From Plantago major (taxonomy: Eukaryota > Streptophyta > Magnoliopsida > Lamiales > Plantaginaceae): DNA of 64,000 bases. The notes beneath the pieces were generated by a model. That model did not search any database. It was given only the letters and a program-made list of their open reading frames with translations, and was not told where the DNA came from. Positions 35,224-46,555 of this stretch are shown here, piece by piece (the stretch's first letter is position 1; every line of letters begins with the position of its first letter). The stretch is taken from positions 47,542,580 to 47,606,579 of the forward strand of contig CM048840.1 of the NCBI GenBank assembly GCA_026545765.1, read 5' to 3'. The position numbers and the translations under genes were made by a program.

Positions 35224-36345
35224 ACACATAAGTTAGTTTCATAACACAAAAAGTTAGTTTCAGAAACTCACCGTAAATTCTAAAACCCTAAGGGGAATGG
35301 TGAACCCCTAAATCAACTGAATTTGTAAACACCCTCCGGGAGCTACGGTCTTAATTAGGGTTTAGGTAGCCCTGGACCGTCCAAAACCCTAAACCCTAAT
35401 TAAGCGGTTGTCGGGGCAATGAAGCACGTTTATTAAAGTTAGTTTCTGGAACTCAGAAAGTTAGTTTCAGGTTCATTAAAGTTAGTTTCAAAGTCAACAA
35501 TGTTAGTTTCAGGTTCACTAAAGTTAGTTTCAGATTCATTACAATTAATTTCAGGGCCAATAAATGTTAGTTTCATAACAAAATAGTATTAGTTTTAGGA
35601 ACTCAGAAAGTTAGTTTCAGGTCCATTAGTATTAGTTTCAGGTTCATTAAAGTTAGTTTCAAAAACTCAGAATGTTGGTTTCAGGGCCAACAAATGTTAA
35701 GAACAAAATAGTATTAGTTTCAGCATCATTTGTATTAGTTTCATCATCGTAAGTATTAGTTTCATGAACTCAGAAAAGTTAGTTTCAGGTTCATTAATAT
35801 TAGTTTCAGTTTCATTAAAGTTAGTTTCAAGAACTCAAAATATTAGTTTCAGGTTCATTAAAGTTAGTTTCAGGGCCAACAATGTTAGTTTCAGAACAAA
35901 ATAGTATTAGTGAAACTTTTTCTGAGTTCCTGAAACTAATACAAATAATGCTGAAACTAATACTATTATGTTCTGAAACTAACATTTGTTGGCCCTGAAA
36001 CTAACTGTAATAAATCCGAAACTATCATTGTTGACTTTGAAACTAACTTTAATTAACATTCATTATCCAAATTAAGTTTAGTGAAACTAAAACTAACATT
36101 TGTGACTTTGAAACTAACTTTAATGAACCTGAAACTAACTTTTTAAGTTTCTGAAACTAATTTTCTGAGTTTCTAAAACTAACTTTAATGAACGTGAAAC
36201 TCATAATAACGAACATGAAACTAACTTTATGTGTTCCTGAAACTGATACTAATGAGTGATGATGTTGAAACTAATACCATTTTATTCTGAAACTAACATT
36301 GTTGGCCCCGAAACTAACTTTAATTAACATTCATTATCCAAATTA
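35224..36345. repeat. Fold-back array of TTAGTTTCA units
   Basis: From about 35224 to 35916 TTAGTTTCA recurs roughly every 20 bp (about 20 copies). From about 35925 to 36320 its complement TGAAACTAA recurs (about 15 copies). The linkers come from a small set (TTCATTAAA, AACTCAGAAA, GGGCCAACAA, AACAAAATAGTA) and appear complementarily in the right arm. Around the centre the arms pair almost continuously, for example 35850-35916 with 35956-36020, leaving a loop of ~40 bp. 35275-35410 is a non-repeat insert with AAACCCTAAACCCTAA. No coding capacity. It could be the arm of a fold-back transposon or a satellite seed. Confidence 0.85.
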
Positions 36346-36818
36346 CAAATTATTGCAATCAAGATATCAAAATATACACACAAGCAACGAATATACATCG
36401 CTATTTAAACCTTACACCAAATTAATGCTGAATTCGGACTGGGAATCGATTAATTGACAACTGCATCGTAATTGTGGGAAAAAATGCAAATTTTGATGAC
36501 TGTCGATCAAAAGAACAAAATTACTCATAGTATGATATGAATAGGAGAACAATTAGGTTGGTTTTAATCAAAGATGATCTAACTAATTACAATTAAGTCT
36601 GCAATTAATTTGAAGACGGTAGCAGGAATGAGTAAATAAAGATTGACGGCAAAAGGAGGCGGTAAGATAAGACCAAGGAGGGGCATTAATGGAAATTCAT
36701 GTTGTAGTTGGGAGAAATTAGGGCTCAAAAAAATAGAATGGCCTTTTTTGCAATACTTTTTTTGAGTGGTCCTTTTGTGCAAACCCAGCCCATAAAGTGG
36801 TCCTTATATGCAATTTCC
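36346..36818. other. Sequence between fold-back array and LTR-like block
   Basis: No gene. The segment 36720-36818 (GGTCCTTATATGCAATTTCC and similar) resembles the terminal sequence of some plant MULEs in style, but no matching inverted partner is found in the window. Confidence 0.3.
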
Positions 36819-37606
36819 TGTAAATTATATCACATGGGCCAACATGAAAGTAAAATCATGTAAATTGGACTATATGTGAATGGCCTTCTTTATATATAGA
36901 AATGATTCTCCTCTAACAATTATAAATAGAGGAGCACCCTCATTCATTTTCATACACCAAGACACGAGAAGCTGCAGAGCAAGGGCACAAGCAAGAGCAA
37001 GAGCCCAAAATCCTCTCATCCTCTCAAGATCCGCCTTGAAGTTCTAGCAAGCATTCAAGATGTTCATCCGGAAACCGAAAAGAAGTCACCGTTTGATCCA
37101 AGAAGAAGCCCATGCGCACTTGGAGAAATGTTATTGGAAGATCAACCGCTACCAAAGGAAGATCAAATCCAAAAGCCCTGCAAAAGCCCGGCCAAAGCTC
37201 TTGAAGTTCTTCGGCAAGTTCAAGCCAAAAGGCCACGTTAGATCCAAGATCAAGCCAAAAACCCCTTGGAGAAACGTTCCTCGAAGGCCACACTCCCTCT
37301 GAAGAAGATCAAAGGCCGAATCCCGCGACGATCTAGAAGCGTTCTTCGTGGAGTTCATCCATTTCCCAAGAAGTTCGTCATCGTTCGTCTCAAACACTCT
37401 CAAGTTCACAATTCGATCCGAGATCAAGCCAAGAAGCCCTCGAATCAACGTTTTCCTCAACTTTGAAGTCGCAAATCTTAAAACGAAGAATTTGAAGATC
37501 CAAGTTCGCCGCTTTAGAAGATTAGAATCAGAGGATTAGAATAGATATTGTACACAAAGTTTATCAAATCAATAAAATTATAATTTGTGCAATTTTATTT
37601 GCTACA
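36819..37606 (+). repeat. Possible solo LTR or LTR fragment abutting the Helitron
   Basis: It starts TGTAAATTATATC and ends TTTGCTACA. It contains a TATA box (TATAAATAG around 36923), a transcribed-leader-like stretch with repeated GATCAAGCCAAAA blocks, and an AATAAAATTATAATTTG poly-A-like end, an order typical of gypsy LTRs. The right boundary coincides with the first intact codon of a Helitron Rep reading frame. There is no 5-bp duplication (TTTCC against ATAGG), so the ends are tentative. Confidence 0.4.
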
Positions 37607-37609
37607 ATA

Positions 37610-39200
37610 GGCTATCCTGAACTCTTCATCACTTTCACATGTAATCCAAAATGGCCTGAAATCACACATTTTGTGGAGTCTAAGGGTTTGTGTCTCGAAG
37701 ATAGACCTCATATATTGAGTCGCGTCTTCAAGATGAAGTTGGATCAGCTCATAAAGGATTTGAAGACAGAAAATGTCTTTGGAAAGGCAATAGGAGGTAA
37801 CCACTTATCATAGCAATATTAGTTTTCTTGTTTTCATAGAACTTTAGTTTTTATTTTATTTCTATTTGTTATTGATTGTTTTAATTTTTTTTGAATTTTG
37901 TAGTTGTGTACACGATTGAGTTTTAAAAACGTGGGCTCGCACATGCACATATTCTTCTCTGGGTAGATCGAGGGGACAAAAACATGACAACCGATGCTAT
38001 AGATGAGTTCATATCCGCTGAGATACTAGACAAGGAACTTAACTCGGAGTTGTACAAGGCCGTATCTGAGTACATGGTACATGGTCCATGCGGTCCATTG
38101 AATCCAACCTCACCGTGCATGCATGATGGGAAGAGATTCTCTAAGAAATTCCCAAAGTCTTTTAATGAGCGTACCATATTTGATGGCAATGGATACCCGG
38201 TATACAAGAGGCGTGATACAGATGCCACTATTGAGAAGAACGAGGAGCTTATTGATAATAGGTACGTTTAAGCATAAATTATATAAGTTAAATAATCAAT
38301 CTCATTATACCGTTGTTGTTTAATTTACATTTTGATTTTGGGTTTGTATCAACACAACTAAGTTCATTTCATATAATTCCACAGGTTCATCGTACCACAT
38401 AATCCCTTTCTATTAATGAAGTACCAGGCACATTAATGTTGAATGGTGTATTAAGTCCAATTCAATAAAATATCTCTTCAAGTACGTCAACAAAGGGGTA
38501 GATAGTTTAGGTGCCAAAATGACTGTGGATAATGAGGTGAAGGATTATGTTGACTGTCAGTATGTATCTGCATGTGAATCTGTCTGACGTATTATGGGAT
38601 AGGATATTCATTATAGAGACCCAACCGTCGAGCGTTTATCCTTTCATATGGAGGGGGAACAGTCAGTGACATTTAAGGATGGTGACCTGATCACTGACCA
38701 GTTGGAAAAACATACAGTTTCCGAGACAAAATTCCTAAAGTGGATGGAGTTCAACATACATCATCCAGAGGCACGTAAGTACCTATATGCTGAGTTCCTT
38801 AAATATTACGTGTGGGATCCTAGACTGAAGGAATGGAGAGATAGGAAGCAGTTCAACAACAAAGTCGGACGAATTGATCACGTCCCAATTAAGACTGGTC
38901 CTCTTTATTACTTGAGGATAATGTTGAATCATATTAGGGGTGCCACTTGCTTCGAGGATTTGCGAACAGTTGATGTGTTGTTCATGCAACTTACCGCGAT
39001 GCATGTTTTGCTCTGGGTTTGCTCGATGACGACAAGGAGTACATTTATGCTATAAAGGAAGCCAGTTTTTGGGGATCTGGACGTTTCCTTAGACATTTGT
39101 TCTCTATTCTTCTTCAGTCTGATAGTATGTCAAGGCCCCCTGCATGTATAGGAAAGCTCATGGGAGTACTTATCGGACGACATCCAGTACATGATGCATA
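37610..39200 (+). pseudogene. Helitron Rep (HUH endonuclease) domain, broken and 5'-truncated
   Basis: It starts abruptly at GYPELFITFTCNPKWPEI of the Helitron_like_N domain. After an intron (37797-37903) the next exon contains the HUH motif LAHAHILLW (His codons at 37942 and 37948). A stop precedes it in the TIEF-KRG stretch. It continues with FISAEILDKELNSELY and GPCGPLNPTSPCM, an intron near 38263-38385, and the tyrosine segment [10 protein letters not shown] (38468-38497). Further parts include VWDPRLKEW and DDDKEYIYAIKEASFWGSG. Rep nicks and joins DNA for rolling-circle transposition. Stops, frame changes and the lost N-terminus make it inactive. Downstream helicase exons belong to the same gene. 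Confidence 0.88.
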
Positions 39201-39399
39201 GGAAACTGAAAAACCCCGGTATGAAACTTATTTATTTATTGAGATTAATAGTATCAGATTATTGATTTTTTTACCAATCATCATATTTAAACATCATTCC
39301 TCATTTATTCAATGTAGAGCTGGAGCTTAGTGAAGAATAGTTGAAGAATTTAGCTCTTGCTGAGATGGAAGGTTTACTCTCGCAAGGAATGGATTTAGC

Positions 39400-41101
39400 T
39401 TGAGTGGTATTGAAGGTATGCCCATGCCAGACAATGCAGTAATTAATAATGGTATTAATAGTTTGATTGTTGAGGAAATGTCATATGATGTTGATGAGAT
39501 GATTGAGCAGCACAGACGTCTATTTCCATGTCTCACTGATGAGCAAAGGTCTGTATATCATACTATTATGGATGCCGTTGATTCTGGTAATGGTGGAGTC
39601 TTTTTCCTATACGGTTATGGTGGTACGGGAAAAACATTCTTATGGAATACATTATGTTATGCGTTACGTAGTAGACGTGACATTGTTCTACCAGTTGCAT
39701 CGGGTGGCATAGCTTCTCTTCTTCTTCCAGGTGGCCGCACAGCCCATTTCAGATTCAGTATTGCATTGCAAGTCGACGAGACTACCGTCTGTAGTAGAAT
39801 TACACCTGGAAGCGAATTAACAGCACTGTTGAAAAATACCAAGTTGATCATTCGGGATGAAGCTCCCATGACCAATAGGTTTTACTTTGAGGCACTTGAT
39901 CGCAACCTAAATGATATAATGAGAGGTCCCGATGGTAGTGAGCTGAACAAGCCGTTTGGTGTATTGGTTGTCATATTTGGTGGGGATTTCAGACAAATCT
40001 TGCTGGTTATACCAAAGGGAAGTAGGCAGGATATAGTACACGCCTCTCTCTGCTCATCTAAAAAGCTTTGGAGTACATGTCGTGTACTTAAACTTACAAA
40101 GAACATGCATTTGCATGTATTATTCTACATTTAATATTAATGTTCATGTATATTCAAATTAATGCAGTATAAAGATTATAGTAATTATTTCTATTATAAC
40201 ATGTTGTAATAATGTTATTTGTAATCAGTCTGGCAGCTCACCATCTGAGAATGAGACAATAAAAGAGTTTGCTGAGTGGCTTTTGAAAGTTGGAGATAGT
40301 GAAGTTGGTGGTGATAATGATGGTGAGGTAGAATTCAAAATACCCGAAGACATTTTGATCCGTTCTACTGATGAACCAATTGACGCGATCGTTAAGAGTA
40401 CATATCCAGGCTTATTATCCCATGTCGGTGATGGGAGCTATTTCCAAGATAGAGCTATTCTTGCTCCGACTAATGAGATTGTACGTGAGGTCAATGATTA
40501 TATAATGTCCATTTTACCTGGAGATGCCACCGAGTTCAGGAGTTCAGATGCCATTTGTCCCGATGAAGATGACATAGTAAATAGAGAAGATGTTTACTCC
40601 GTTGAGTTCCTAAACACTATTAAGGCGTCTGGGATACTAAACCACAAAATCCGATTGAAGATCGACACTCCTATTATGCTCCTTAGGAACATTGATCAGT
40701 TCGTCGAGCTGTGTAACGGAACTAGATTGATTGTCACTGCAATTGGGAAACATGTTCTTGAGGCTAAGACTATACATGGAAAGAATGCTAGAAAGAAGGT
40801 TTTCATACCTCGAATGGTACTCACACCTTCCGATCTTACTAAGTTTCCTATTAGATTTCAGCGGAGACAATTTTCTATTTCAGTTTGCTATGCCTTGACA
40901 ATAAACAAGAGTCAGGGACAATCACTTTCTCATGTTGGACTCTACCTTCCAAACTCAGTTTTCAGTCATGGACAACTATATGTGGCATTCTCGAGAGTAA
41001 CGAGCAAGAAAGGGCTAAAGGTTTTAGCGCTTGATGAGGAAGGTAATCCAATCGATACAACAACCAACATAGTCTACAATGAGGTTTTTAGCTCTCTTTG
41101 A
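39400..41101 (+). pseudogene. Helitron PIF1-like helicase domain
   Basis: The first part (39400-40110) has Walker A GYGGTGKT (39613-39636), the strand-recognition LLLPGGRTAH, Walker B LIIRDEAPM and VIFGGDFRQILLVIPKG. An intron of about 120 bp (about 40110-40231) with AT-rich body precedes the second part. That part has YFQDRAILAPTNEIVREVND, the LRNIDQFVELCNGTRLIV block, the C-terminal INKSQGQSLSHVGLYLP and LYVAFSRVTSKKGLKVL motifs and ends at TGA 41101. The helicase unwinds the donor strand during Helitron movement. These exons are nearly free of stops and better preserved than the Rep part. Confidence 0.9.
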
Positions 41102-41889
41102 GGTATGACTTTTTTTATATTATTAAAAATTATATTTCAATTTGTTTTATTTCATTTATTAACTAAGTTTTCACATGTTGTTATGCAGTTAAAGAGTAGT
41201 CATCTGGATGCCGTTTGTGATTCTGTTTCAATTATTATTTACATTGTACAATGTATTGACCTTGAACAAGATTTATTAGTTTTATCTTTTGTTTTATACG
41301 TATGGTATCCTACTGTGATTTTTTATCATAAGCGAACTATGTCGTGGCAACGTCAAGGGTTAGTACTACTTTATAGTATTATACATATACACACACACAC
41401 CAAATTTTCATAGTAAAAAAAAACATTACAAAAAATCCAAATACAATAGAAATGACATTAACAAGTTTAAATGTAGCTTTCTTCCATGGGTTTTTTTTTT
41501 TTTAAATTTCTTTTAGTCCCCGTAATAAAGTTCGTAATAATAGATTAGTCCCTCACATTTGAACAATAACATTTTGGTCCAAAATGTAATTTCCGCGTTG
41601 ACCGGTTCATTAAATAATTTTCACGTGAATAATTAAATTAAAAATTGCAAATCAACCCTGTAAAGTTTAAAATAATTTCACAATTGACCCAAAACAATTT
41701 AAACTTTCATTTTCATCTTCTTCTTCATCAAACCTTCATGTTTCACCATTCTTCATCTTATTCTTCATCAACAAACTCAATTTCTTTTCAAATTACAAGT
41801 ATTTTCATCATCATCAACACATAATTTGCATTCAACTAACACTAAACCCTAAATCCCTAATTTAAAGAAGAAAAAAAACTTTCCCACCA
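41102..41889. other. Non-coding stretch downstream of the Helitron gene
   Basis: Short repeats only: (CA)n near 41388-41400, poly-T near 41492-41503. I looked for a Helitron 3' hairpin with a CTRR end and did not find a convincing one. 41510-41600 (TTAGTCCC.. CCTCACATTT) has the look of a DNA-transposon end, without a partner. Confidence 0.4.
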
Positions 41890-42052
41890 TTAATGGAGCT
41901 TGAAGCTCCATTGATGGAGCTGTTCATGCTCGATTTTCGGAGCTTCAAAGCTCCATTAATGGAGCTTGAATAGCTCCATTTTCGGAGCTATTGAAGCTCC
42001 ATTAATGGAGCTTGAACAACTCCATTAATGGAGCTCCGAAAATGGAGCTTGA
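41890..42052. repeat. Cluster of AGCTCCA/TGGAGCT inverted units
   Basis: About ten copies of TGGAGCT or AGCTCCA alternate in direction, spaced by ATTAATGG, ATTTTCGG or TTGAA linkers, so many local hairpins can form. No coding frame. A looser cluster of similar words occurs at 47570-47890. Confidence 0.8.
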
Positions 42053-42206
42053 AACATAGGACTACCAAACCGGAAGACTTCCCAATTGGTCACCCATCTC
42101 TTAGATCCAGCAGAAGTTCTTATGGATGGATTTCCGAAAAGAAAGATGCACCTTGTTTGTTCTCTGTAACCTCTTTTGATTTGACTTGAAACTTGGGAGC
42201 GTTACA
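42053..42206 (-). mobile_element. Cassandra-like TRIM LTR fragment with 5S-derived segment
   Basis: Read on minus it starts TGTAACGCTCCCAAG, the style of Cassandra LTR starts. About 100 bp later it carries GATGGGTGACCAATTGGGAA, resembling box C of the 5S rRNA gene (GGGTGACC..GGGAAGTC). Cassandra elements are known to carry 5S promoters in their LTRs. The piece ends where the AGCTCCA cluster starts, so it is truncated; no second LTR or PBS is present. Confidence 0.5.
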
Positions 42207-43098
42207 ATAATAATCAACCAGCGTTATAATTGCAATATTCACATTTTTAAACATATAATATTTGTAGATAAATATGTGATGCTTGTAACAAGGATAAAAT
42301 ATGTGATGTTTCTGAAGAAAAACAAATTTCATATACGAAAATCACAAAGTGTTTGGAGAGACTTGCATTAGTGAGACTTTGGAGAGACATGCATTAGTGT
42401 TGAGAGACAGATTAATATTGAGTAAATCAAATTGTGGTGTTTGGCTAGGCTCTAAACACAGTACATTTTAACTTTGCATTTCTCCTATTTTTCACATTCC
42501 TCTCTCTAGTCTTTGACCGGCTCTCTCTCCTTCCACCCGCCATCTTGTGGTTTCCGGTAATTTGGCCGCCTTTCCGACTTTGCATGACGAAACGAAATAC
42601 ACCATCGTATTCCTCTACCCGATCTATATTTATATCCAAAAAATGTTGATTCGCAGAGTTCAATTTTCCGACGAACTCTTGCCAGCCGTTTTCCGGCGAA
42701 TCCGAACTCCTATGGTGAAAATTTTAATTTAAGATAGAAATTCTTCCATGTATGAAATTCTTGAACCTTTAATGGATGGTCTCTTGGTCAGGTTCATAAT
42801 GCCAATAGCTGAATAGCTTATGGTTTATCCAGCAGAGTACGTTTACAATTTGTTACTACAACTTACAACCCAGGTCCGAGACTAATCCTAAAAATATGAA
42901 AGTTAGAGACTCTACGAGGACGAGGAAGATGGATAACTGTAAATTACAAACAATACAATTTACATGCAAAGAAAAAACTTTTTAAGACAAGATGAACTGC
43001 CTATAGACTATAGTTCAATATCATGTATCTAAAAAATGATCTGACTTATTTCCTTCCGGTTGCCTCTGGCTGAGTAAAGGCCTTTCATACTTCAGCTC
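42207..43098. other. Intergenic stretch, includes likely 3'UTR of the zinc-finger gene
   Basis: No supported gene. A short direct repeat (GGAGAGACWTGCATTAGTG) lies at 42355-42400. The part next to 43098 is expected to be the 3'UTR of the minus-strand gene. Confidence 0.5.
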
Positions 43099-46000
43099 TT
43101 AGCTGTTGTCACTTTTCTTTTTCAGAGGATCAGTAGTGACAGTTGGAAGATTTCTTCTGTACTGTTGATTTGTTAGCCTCCTCTCAAGGGGAGTTTTTCT
43201 CTTGCTCACAACAAACCGGTTTACGCCTTTCCGCATCGGCATTATTGAAGGGAAATCTTCATCTGGTATCTCGTTCAGCTCAGAAATATCCTTTATTTGA
43301 GCTACCCGTTTAAACCACCTTTCTGTTTTGGCTTCTTCCGACATGTCCAATGGATCCGTTTCCTTCACAGCTGACCCCTCCAAACTCGGTCCCACCCAGC
43401 TACTTCGAAAGCTCTCGTTATCAGGCAATAGAGGCGAAGATACAACTGCTTTACTATATGTGCGCTCTTTCCCATAAGATCTCGGGGTTTCAATGTCACT
43501 CTGGATGTTATGAGAAGTAGGGGACATCTGAGCATGTGAATTTGCTGAGATTGTAGGTTGATAATCATCTCTCCGTCCAGTACTTGTTGTATCCACTGGG
43601 CTAACTGGCTTATTATCTGTTGATGACACATCTGATCCATAAGATCTTGGGGTTCCAATGTCAGTCTGGTTATTATGAGAAGTAGAGGACATCTGAACGT
43701 GCGAATTTGTTGAGATTGTAGGTTGATAATCATTTCTCAGGCCAGTACTTCTATCCAATGGACTAATTGGCTTATAATCTTTTGCTGACACATCTGGTCC
43801 AGTAGTTTCCGCTTCTATCGATGAATTTGGGAGACTTGGCTGCTCATCCTTTTTAGCAAAGTAACCGGGAGGGAAAGGAACAAAGGGGACAAAGTTCGTA
43901 TTATCTGTCTGATCCATGGCCACTTGCCTTTTGTACTTCGGAGAGGTTAAGGACCGTTCCTTTTTCTTGGTAACAACAAATTGATTTTCTCCTTTCCTCA
44001 TGGGCATAATTTCCGGGAAGTCCTCATCTGTAACTGCGCTAGGTAAGTCTTTTACATCATGCAGCTCAGCTATGTTCTTGAACCAATTTTTGGACTTTCC
44101 TGCTAGCTCTTTCTCTTTGTCTGTCCCACTAGATGAGTGTAAATTCTGGGATTCACTGCTTGCATAAGAGAGATCCTCATCATCTCCAGAACCTGAACCG
44201 GAGTTCATAGTAGGAAATGATGGAGCACCAGCACATCTGCAGTCACATCTTAAGCAAGCTGAATTTGCTCCATAGTTACAGAAATTGCATCTGCAACCAC
44301 AAAAAGATTTCATGGGTCAGTTACTGCAACTGACTTGGAAAACAGACAAGCTAATTTTTTGTTTTTAACAAAAGAGGGTTACTTACTGAGGGCATTCCCA
44401 CTCTCCACCGCTCAGCTGCTTTCTTGGTCTAAGTTCATTACATTCACGGCAGTGTATGTTTCTTGCAAAGTTCATAAAGTTGCACCTAACCAGACAGATC
44501 ATTAGAAGAGGAAACACAAATGCAGGCAATTCTACAAAGAAAACAAATGTGAACAGTAGCAGATGAACAACTTATATGCCTATAGGTTTAATCACATCAA
44601 GACAATCACTTTGAATCATTATGACTGGTACAATGTAGCCTTACTGTTTTCTTTCCTTTGTCCATTTTTATTTTGCGAAAATATAGTGAATCTGTTCAAG
44701 GCATTTAAACCATAACATAAAACTAATCGCATACTTATATTTGCAAACAAGGATTAAATTCCTCTCTTTCTTTTCTTCTTCCATCACATTTATAACTATC
44801 AAACAAGAGATTACATGTGACGCAACTAGCTAACAGCTTAACCTATTATAACTGCAAAAGGGCTGTATATCTATCACATTAAACGTCATGGAGGGTAACG
44901 GGTAGTATCCTGTAATGTTGCCATGGAACCACAATTTAACAGAATGGAGAACAAATAGAAGATATTCATACTTGGTGCATCTCCAATCACCTCTCTTCAT
45001 TTCAAGAGGCACAGCGGTTTGTCTTGGCCTGCCAGAGAACTGATTGTCAGTGGCCGGAACATAACCCTGTGGAGCTCCAGAGCTAACTGTAACCAGCTCG
45101 CACAACAGATTGCGGATAGACGTGTCAACAAGTTCTCTATTGTACAGCCCATTACCTTTAGAAGAAACAGTTGGATTGCTTGCATAGCTCAGTATGTACT
45201 TCATTAGATCAACTGTAGTTGCTTTCTCAACATCTGAGGCCTAAAATTCACATTGATTGTAGGAAACAGTTTTTTATCAATATTGTGACTTAACAAATTA
45301 ATGGAAAAAAGGTTCACGCATGCAGATAAGGTCACACAATGAGTCAATGACACTACCAAAAGCGATTGGTGAGAATTAGCATTTCAGTCAATTCTCTCTA
45401 ACAGCAGTCTGGGTGACATAGGTAGGAAAAAAGATCCACAATTACACTTTCAGGACAATATTTTCCAGTTTGTATTAAAATAGCCTTGTTTCAAACTTCG
45501 TTTCTCGACACTTAAATGGGTTGTACTTTATTTTGATATACTCCGATATGCTGAACACAGATAAATTATATACGAATTGTAGTAGTTAGTTTACAAACAT
45601 CCAGGGTGACCCTAAGAGAAAACCAGATCCTAGGAGTATAGTCGTTCATAAGGGACACAAACGACAAAGACAAGATGGTAGCACACACTTACTAATCACA
45701 ATTCAAATTTTCATTTTGTACTGCCCCTATGACCGATAAACATCTCCAAAATTAAGGACGGTTTAATGATTTTGAAGAGCAAGAAAGAGACAGTTGATAT
45801 AGAGTACTAACATGAGAAGCCAAAAATGCCCTCATCCTCCTGGCAATGTCGATTGCACCTCTGAAGAGAAATGGAGTCCCAGTTGATACAAGTGCTTCAA
45901 TGTCCTTCCTTGAAAGTGATCTATTCGAATTTCCACACATAAAACAGCTTCTAGCTCAGTAAGCAATAACATAAATATCTTAATCATAACTTTGTTGTTC

Positions 46001-46555
46001 AATTTTCAGCATTTCAGCACGACATGGTCGAATTCTATATCCAATTTCCACATATAAACCAGCTTCTAGCTCATGAAGCAATAACACAAATTATATAATC
46101 ATAAAATTTGAGCACCACATGGTCGAATTCTATAACAAATTGAACGAAATTATAACAATAACAGAGACACAAAATAGGATAAGCACAGACCGGATAAGTT
46201 CGGGGCGGGCATGGGCGAAAGCTAAGCAGGAAGCTGATGCGCGCAGGAAGTCATCAGGCAATCGCTCGTAGACAACAAAAGCGTCGTCGTGTTCTGGAGG
46301 AATAGAAGTGTTATCGGATAAGAAATTGAGGAAATTGGTCCATTCAGGCCAGGGGTGAGATGTATTGGCATCCTTGTTAGAGTGAGTGTGGAAACAGCTC
46401 ACCAGTTGCAGAGGAGATTGGGTCAATTTGAGTTTGGAAGAGGAGGAGTGAGTGATTGGGCGGCGGAGAGGAGCTGTCGACAGGCGGTGGAGAGATGGGC
46501 GGAGAGGTGGGAAAGGGGTGGTGAAGAGGGTCATGAACCTGGTGGCGCCACCCAT
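43099..46555 (-). CDS. OZ/VAR3-like organelle RanBP2 zinc-finger protein, five exons
   Basis: Exons are 46555-46191, 45920-45812, 45240-44972, 44485-44387 and 44290-43099; all junctions have GT-AG and keep frame, giving 678 codons with stop. The N-terminus (MGGATRFMTLFTTPFPPLRP, Ser/Arg-rich, few acids) looks like a mitochondrial or plastid transit peptide. Two RanBP2-type fingers span exons 3-5: GDWRCTKCNFMNFARNIHC and GEWECPQCNFCNYGANSAC. The C-terminal half has two copies of a W-F-K..DEDFPxIMPMRKG motif, the second with NRFVVSKRKTPLERRLT, as in the VAR3/OZ1 family, which acts with PPR editosome partners in organelle RNA editing. A ~50-residue tandem repeat (YQPTISxNSHxQM) lies between. No breaks are seen; this is the one gene I regard as host and functional. 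Which OZ member it is cannot be decided here. Confidence 0.88.

Noticed and set aside
35380..35402. AAACCCTAAACCCTAA, like the plant telomere repeat
   Set aside because: Only two to three units in non-repeat sequence inside the fold-back array; too short for an interstitial telomere and common in promoters.
35224..36345. A CRISPR-like array
   Set aside because: Units are ~9 bp with reused linkers in two opposing arms, in a plant genome; it is a fold-back repeat.
37060..37302. Open frame of 80 residues, very basic
   Set aside because: It lies in an LTR-like block whose repeated GATCAAGCC words give Lys-rich frames by composition; no domain or homologous frame nearby.
42053..42130. A 5S rRNA gene
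   Set aside because: Only the box C-like part resembles 5S rRNA; the remaining ~70 bp do not, and a TGTAAC terminus fits a Cassandra-type LTR better.
42445..42732. Short frames on both strands near the zinc-finger gene
   Set aside because: Both strands are open over the same stretch without a domain or splice support.
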